From NCBI GenBank assembly GCA_021300055.1, contig JAJTHU010000109.1, positions 1-8,184 of the forward strand: DNA of 8,184 nucleotides, given 5' to 3'. This stretch comes from Nitrosomonadaceae bacterium. GTDB taxonomy: Bacteria > Pseudomonadota > Gammaproteobacteria > Burkholderiales > Usitatibacteraceae. The notes under the pieces are model-generated. The model was not told the DNA's origin and ran no database searches. It saw nothing but the letters and a program-made list of their open reading frames with translations. This document shows positions 4,854-8,184 of this stretch, piece after piece. Position 1 is the stretch's first letter. Every line of letters starts with the position of its first letter. Both the position numbers and the translations under genes were made by a program.

Positions 4854-7802
4854 ATGAAACGCATGTTGTTTAACGCCACGCAAGCAGAGGAACTGCGCGT
4901 GGCCATCGTCGACGGTCAGAAACTCATCGACCTCGATATCGAGCACGCTGGTCAAGAACAGCGCAAGTCAAACATCTACAAAGCCAAAGTGACGCGCGTT
5001 GAGCCGTCGCTTGAAGCGATCTTCGTCGACTACGGCGCGGAACGCCACGGCTTCTTGCCATTCAAGGAACTCACGCGCGAGTACGTCGCGGGTGACGACG
5101 GCGATGGCACGCGCGCTAAGGTCGCGCAGAACATCAAGGTTGGCCAGGAACTGCTGGTTCAAGTCGAGAAGGACGAGCGCGGCAACAAAGGTGCAGCGCT
5201 CACCACCTATATCTCGCTGGCCGGTCGCTATTTGGTATTGATGCCAAACAATCCGCGCGGCGGCGGCGTGTCGCGCCGCGTCGAAGGCGAAGATCGCGCT
5301 GAGCTGCGCGAGACGCTCGACCAACTCGAAGTACCGCAAGGGATGTCGGTGATCGCACGCACCGCCGGCATCGGACGCTCGGCAGAAGAACTCAAGTGGG
5401 ACTTGAACTACCTACTGCAACTCTGGGAAGCCATCGAAGGCGCCGGCAACGACGTCAAGGCGCCCGAGCTGATCTACCTCGAATCGAGCTTGGTGGTTCG
5501 CGCAATTCGCGACCTGTTCCAGCCGGACATTGGCGAGATCCTCGTCGATACGCAAGAAATCTTCGAACAAGCGCAGTCGTTCATGTCGACGGTGATGCCG
5601 GCCAACGTGAACAAGGTCAAGCTCTATCGCGATGACGTGCCGCTGTTCTCGCGCTTCCAAATCGAGCACCAGATTGAGACGGCCTATCGTCGTGACGTAT
5701 CGCTTCCGTCAGGCGGCGCGATCATCATTGACCATACCGAAGCGTTGGTGTCGGTGGACGTCAACTCGGCGCGCGCGACCAAGGGTCACGACATTGAAGA
5801 GACCGCATTCCGCACCAACTGCGAAGCCGCCGATGAAATCGCGCGCCAGCTTCGATTGCGTGACTTGGGCGGCCTTGTGGTCATCGATTTCATCGACATG
5901 GAATCGACCAAGAACCAACGCGAAGTCGAGAACCGACTGCGCGACGCATTGCGCCACGATCGGGCGCGCGTCCAAACCGGCAAGATTTCGCGCTTCGGCT
6001 TGCTCGAACTCTCGCGTCAGCGCTTGCAACCTGCGCTATCCGAATCTTCGTATATCCCCTGCCCGCGCTGCCACGGCGTTGGGCATATTCGTGACACCGC
6101 CTCTTCGGCGCTGCACGTACTGCGCATCATCCAAGAAGAAGCGATGAAAGAAAACACGGCGGCGGTTCACGCGCAGGTGCCAGTTGACGTTGCAACCTTC
6201 TTGCTCAACGAAAAGCGTCAGGACATTCACAAGATCGAAGTCCGCTTCAAGGTTAATGTGCTGCTGCTCCCGAACGTGCACATCGAGACGCCAAACTACG
6301 AGATCGAGCGTCTGCGTCACGATTCAGAAAAGCTTGATCAGGTGAAGCCATCGTACGAGATGGTAAACAAACCCGTTGATGATCTCGCGACCAAGTTGCC
6401 CACAACCGCTGCCGAAGCAAAGCCAAGCCGCCCAGAGCCGGTCGTTAAGGGCATCACGCCTGAGCAGCCCGCACCAGTCGCGGCAGATCCGGCACCCGCA
6501 GGCAGCGCACGCACACCGCGAGCAGTCGAATCACAAGACTACGCACCGGTGCAGAGTACTGGCTTGGCCGCGCCGAAGCCGTCGCTGTGGCGTCGAATGG
6601 TCGGGTTCTTTAGCGGTGAACCAACGACCGCAACCCCTGCACCGACAACGCAGTCGACCACCCAGCGCGCCGCAGGCGGACGCGATGGCAACGACTCGCG
6701 CGATAACCGCGAGGGACGCGACGGACGTGGTGGCAAGAACGAGCCGCGCGGTGAGCGCGGACGTAATGAACGCGGCGGACGCAATCGTAATGATCGCGGC
6801 GAACGCAAAGGCGAGCGCCCTGAAGGCGCCGAGCGCAAAGATGGCAAGCGCGGCAATGAACAACGCGCCGACGGACGCGGAAATGAACAGCGGCGTCAAG
6901 AGCGCGGCCCACAGGGACAGCAGCAGCCAAAGGCGCAAGGTCCGCGCTCAGAAGACGGCAAGCCAGCAGGAAACCAAACGGATGCTGGCGCCGAGTCCAC
7001 GAGACAACCCGGTAGCACCCCGCGTCCTGCACTCGAATCGCGCGCGCCAGACCAGGAGCGTGATGGCGAGGGTCGTGGCCGTCGCCGCCGCGGTCGCGGT
7101 GGACGTGGCCGAGGTGGACGTGGCGAAGGCGATGCGCGTCAGCCTGGCGCAGTAGCGTCCGAGGGCATGCAAGAGGCCGACAGCAACGCAGCGATGACCA
7201 GTGCGGCAGGCGATACCAGCGGCACTGCGACTCCAATGGCCTCAATGAGCTCAATGGCCCCGATTGTAACGATGGCAGAAGAGCGCGTCGCACCTCCACA
7301 AGCCCCTTTGCAAGCGAATGTGCCAGCCCCGGAAGCGATGCCTGCTCCGGTGATGGAACAGCCTGTTGTGGCGGCGAGACCAGCTCCAACGGTCCCCACG
7401 CCTGTTGCCGCCCCAATTGTGCCCGCAAGCGCGACCGCCGAGACAGTTGCTTACGTTTCCACCGACGCGCCGACCGAGCCGACACCTGCACCAGCGGCTA
7501 CGCAGGCAGCTTTCGTACAGCCAGTCGCGCATGTTGCACCGGCCGTGGTCGATCAAATTGGCGATGTAGCACCTGTTCGCACCACGCCTCGCCCGCGCCG
7601 GGATCGCTCAGCGGCAGCGGTAGAGCCACTAACCTTTATCGAAACGGCAGCTGGCGCCGCTCAAGCGACCCCGGTGCAACACACGCTCGCCGAGTTTGAG
7701 CCGCCGCGCCGCCAAGCACCGCGCCCACGACGCACTCGGACGGTGACCAACGAGCCGCTGCAAGTGGTTGAAACGGTGAAGGACAGTTCGGCGCCGAACT
7801 AG
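4854..7802 (+). CDS. rne: Ribonuclease E (endoribonuclease, degradosome scaffold)
   Basis: The 982-residue protein cuts single-stranded AU-rich RNA, maturing 5S/16S rRNA and tRNA and starting mRNA decay. The catalytic half (about 1-510) is canonical: S1 domain about 37-120; 5'-monophosphate sensor with Arg169 and Thr170; DNase I-like domain with the metal ligands Asp302 (VSVDVNSARAT) and Asp345 (VVIDFID); zinc link CPRC (Cys403, Cys406) holding the tetramer. From about 510 on it is low-complexity: a short amphipathic KPSLWRRMVGFFSG (575-588), likely the membrane anchor; an R/G/N/E-rich RNA-binding stretch (608-760); an A/P/V-rich linker (760-910); and two copies of an RPRR...EPL..(I/V)ET motif at the end. 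The long R/G-rich tail and the size show RNase E, not RNase G. Expression is probably feedback-controlled through the folded leader. Transcription meets the convergent gene at a shared hairpin. Confidence 0.98.
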   Translation: MKRMLFNATQAEELRVAIVDGQKLIDLDIEHAGQEQRKSNIYKAKVTRVEPSLEAIFVDYGAERHGFLPFKELTREYVAGDDGDGTRAKVAQNIKVGQELLVQVEKDERGNKGAALTTYISLAGRYLVLMPNNPRGGGVSRRVEGEDRAELRETLDQLEVPQGMSVIARTAGIGRSAEELKWDLNYLLQLWEAIEGAGNDVKAPELIYLESSLVVRAIRDLFQPDIGEILVDTQEIFEQAQSFMSTVMPANVNKVKLYRDDVPLFSRFQIEHQIETAYRRDVSLPSGGAIIIDHTEALVSVDVNSARATKGHDIEETAFRTNCEAADEIARQLRLRDLGGLVVIDFIDMESTKNQREVENRLRDALRHDRARVQTGKISRFGLLELSRQRLQPALSESSYIPCPRCHGVGHIRDTASSALHVLRIIQEEAMKENTAAVHAQVPVDVATFLLNEKRQDIHKIEVRFKVNVLLLPNVHIETPNYEIERLRHDSEKLDQVKPSYEMVNKPVDDLATKLPTTAAEAKPSRPEPVVKGITPEQPAPVAADPAPAGSARTPRAVESQDYAPVQSTGLAAPKPSLWRRMVGFFSGEPTTATPAPTTQSTTQRAAGGRDGNDSRDNREGRDGRGGKNEPRGERGRNERGGRNRNDRGERKGERPEGAERKDGKRGNEQRADGRGNEQRRQERGPQGQQQPKAQGPRSEDGKPAGNQTDAGAESTRQPGSTPRPALESRAPDQERDGEGRGRRRRGRGGRGRGGRGEGDARQPGAVASEGMQEADSNAAMTSAAGDTSGTATPMASMSSMAPIVTMAEERVAPPQAPLQANVPAPEAMPAPVMEQPVVAARPAPTVPTPVAAPIVPASATAETVAYVSTDAPTEPTPAPAATQAAFVQPVAHVAPAVVDQIGDVAPVRTTPRPRRDRSAAAVEPLTFIETAAGAAQATPVQHTLAEFEPPRRQAPRPRRTRTVTNEPLQVVETVKDSSAPN
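7098..7127 (+). repeat. 15-base tandem duplication coding GGRG(R/E)
   Basis: 7098-7112 and 7113-7127 differ at two bases only and are in frame with rne (residues 749-758, GGRGR GGRGE). This is the clearest DNA-level repeat in the R/G-rich part of RNase E and suggests that the segment grows by slippage. Confidence 0.7.
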
Positions 7803-7817
7803 CCATTGCTCGAAGCT

Positions 7818-7857
7818 GCAAAACGAAACGGGGGCCTGAGCCCCCGTTTCGTTTTGC
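7818..7857. terminator. Bidirectional intrinsic terminator between convergent genes
   Basis: A perfect 17-bp stem (7819-7835 with 7840-7856; 18 bp counting G7818-C7857) closes a CTGA loop. The core GGGGGC/GCCCCC is flanked by A-rich and T-rich arms, so each strand ends in GTTTCGTTTTG after the GC core. The tail is not a pure U-run, but the symmetry and position, 15 nt after the rne stop and 14 nt after the stop of the convergent gene, fit a terminator serving both. Confidence 0.88.
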
Positions 7858-7871
7858 GCGGACAATAGCGG

Positions 7872-8184
7872 CTAGCGCGGCACCGCCGACACACTCGTCG
7901 AAATGGTTCCTGCTGCTGAGTTAGCCACGCTAACAACACCATCTACGCCCATGATCCAAACAATCAGCCGACCGCTTGGATCCTGCCAGACAATATCCTG
8001 AATCCCGTCGCCGTTTAGGTCGCTCGCAGCGAGAAACCGCCACTGCGGGTCCGCCGTTAGGCTGGCCGTCACCGTTGAGACAACAGGAACAGACAACGTT
8101 GACGACGTACAGGATGCGTTGGGGTCATCAGGTGCTCCTGTGTAAGCCGGCAAGCTGGTACCCCGCGCATCATAAGACATGATA
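7872..8184 (-). CDS. FG-GAP/VCBS-like repeat protein, C-terminal fragment
   Basis: The frame ends with TAG at 7874-7872 and is open to the right edge, so this is most likely the C-terminal 103 or so residues of a larger protein. The clear element is WRFLAASDLNGDGIQDIVWQ followed by a PSGRLIVWIMG segment: an FG-GAP/VCBS-type blade whose DLNGDGIQD loop is a typical Ca2+-binding Asp/Asn pattern. The segments before and after are Ser/Thr/Val/Ala-rich. Such repeats form beta-propellers in secreted or surface proteins, but no signal peptide can be seen here. An ATG at 8180 could start a short protein, yet nothing that supports initiation is visible upstream (only four bases remain, and they read through in frame). 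Function is unknown. Confidence 0.75.
   Translation of the reverse strand, partial: IMSYDARGTSLPAYTGAPDDPNASCTSSTLSVPVVSTVTASLTADPQWRFLAASDLNGDGIQDIVWQDPSGRLIVWIMGVDGVVSVANSAAGTISTSVSAVPR

Noticed and set aside
6376..7155. 259-codon plus-strand frame inside rne
   Set aside because: Same cause: an alternative frame of the repetitive rne tail, rich in Ala/Arg/Ser, with no ribosome binding site and no family likeness.
6610..7491. 293-codon open frame on the minus strand
   Set aside because: It lies opposite the low-complexity tail of rne, is built of Arg/Leu/His/Ser runs without any domain, and follows from the codon bias of the R/G and A/P tracts. rne is certain in this place.

Overview
This window looks like a stretch of chromosome from a betaproteobacterium, most likely of the order Burkholderiales. 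The reasons are a G+C content that I judge by eye to be in the high 50s percent, an RNase E with a very R/G-rich then A/P-rich C-terminal half, and the divergent rluC / rne pair. The genus cannot be decided from the sequence alone. I see no phage, transposon, CRISPR or tRNA signal.

Layout, left to right. (1) 1-1949, minus strand: a membrane-anchored sensor with at least four PAS domains, cut by the left edge before its output domain. (2) 1950-2074: a 125-base gap with no convincing promoter or terminator. (3) 2075-4166, minus strand: a tight cluster in the order rluC (23S rRNA pseudouridine synthase), a HAD-IA phosphatase and a small Rieske [2Fe-2S] protein. The junctions are a 1-nt overlap (TAATG) and a 22-nt overlap, so translational coupling is likely. 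The PAS gene follows on the same strand and may be read from the same transcript. (4) 4167-4853: a 687-base divergent intergenic region without a credible gene, AT-rich beside rluC and then full of inverted repeats up to the rne ribosome binding site. (5) 4854-7802, plus strand: rne, a complete RNase E of 982 residues. (6) 7803-7871: a perfect long hairpin that can terminate transcription from both sides. (7) 7872-8184, minus strand: the C-terminal end of a protein with an FG-GAP/VCBS-like repeat, cut by the right edge.

How the parts fit: RluC and RNase E both act on RNA (rRNA modification; rRNA maturation and mRNA decay), and the divergent arrangement is also known from E. coli. There the rne 5' leader is folded and mediates feedback control by RNase E itself. 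The folded 687-base region here is the best candidate in the window for something not well described: a betaproteobacterial counterpart of that autoregulatory leader, with hairpins whose bases differ from anything I can recall. The other point of interest is a duplicated short motif at the very C-terminus of RNase E, possibly a paired docking site for a degradosome partner. The core genes are otherwise ordinary.
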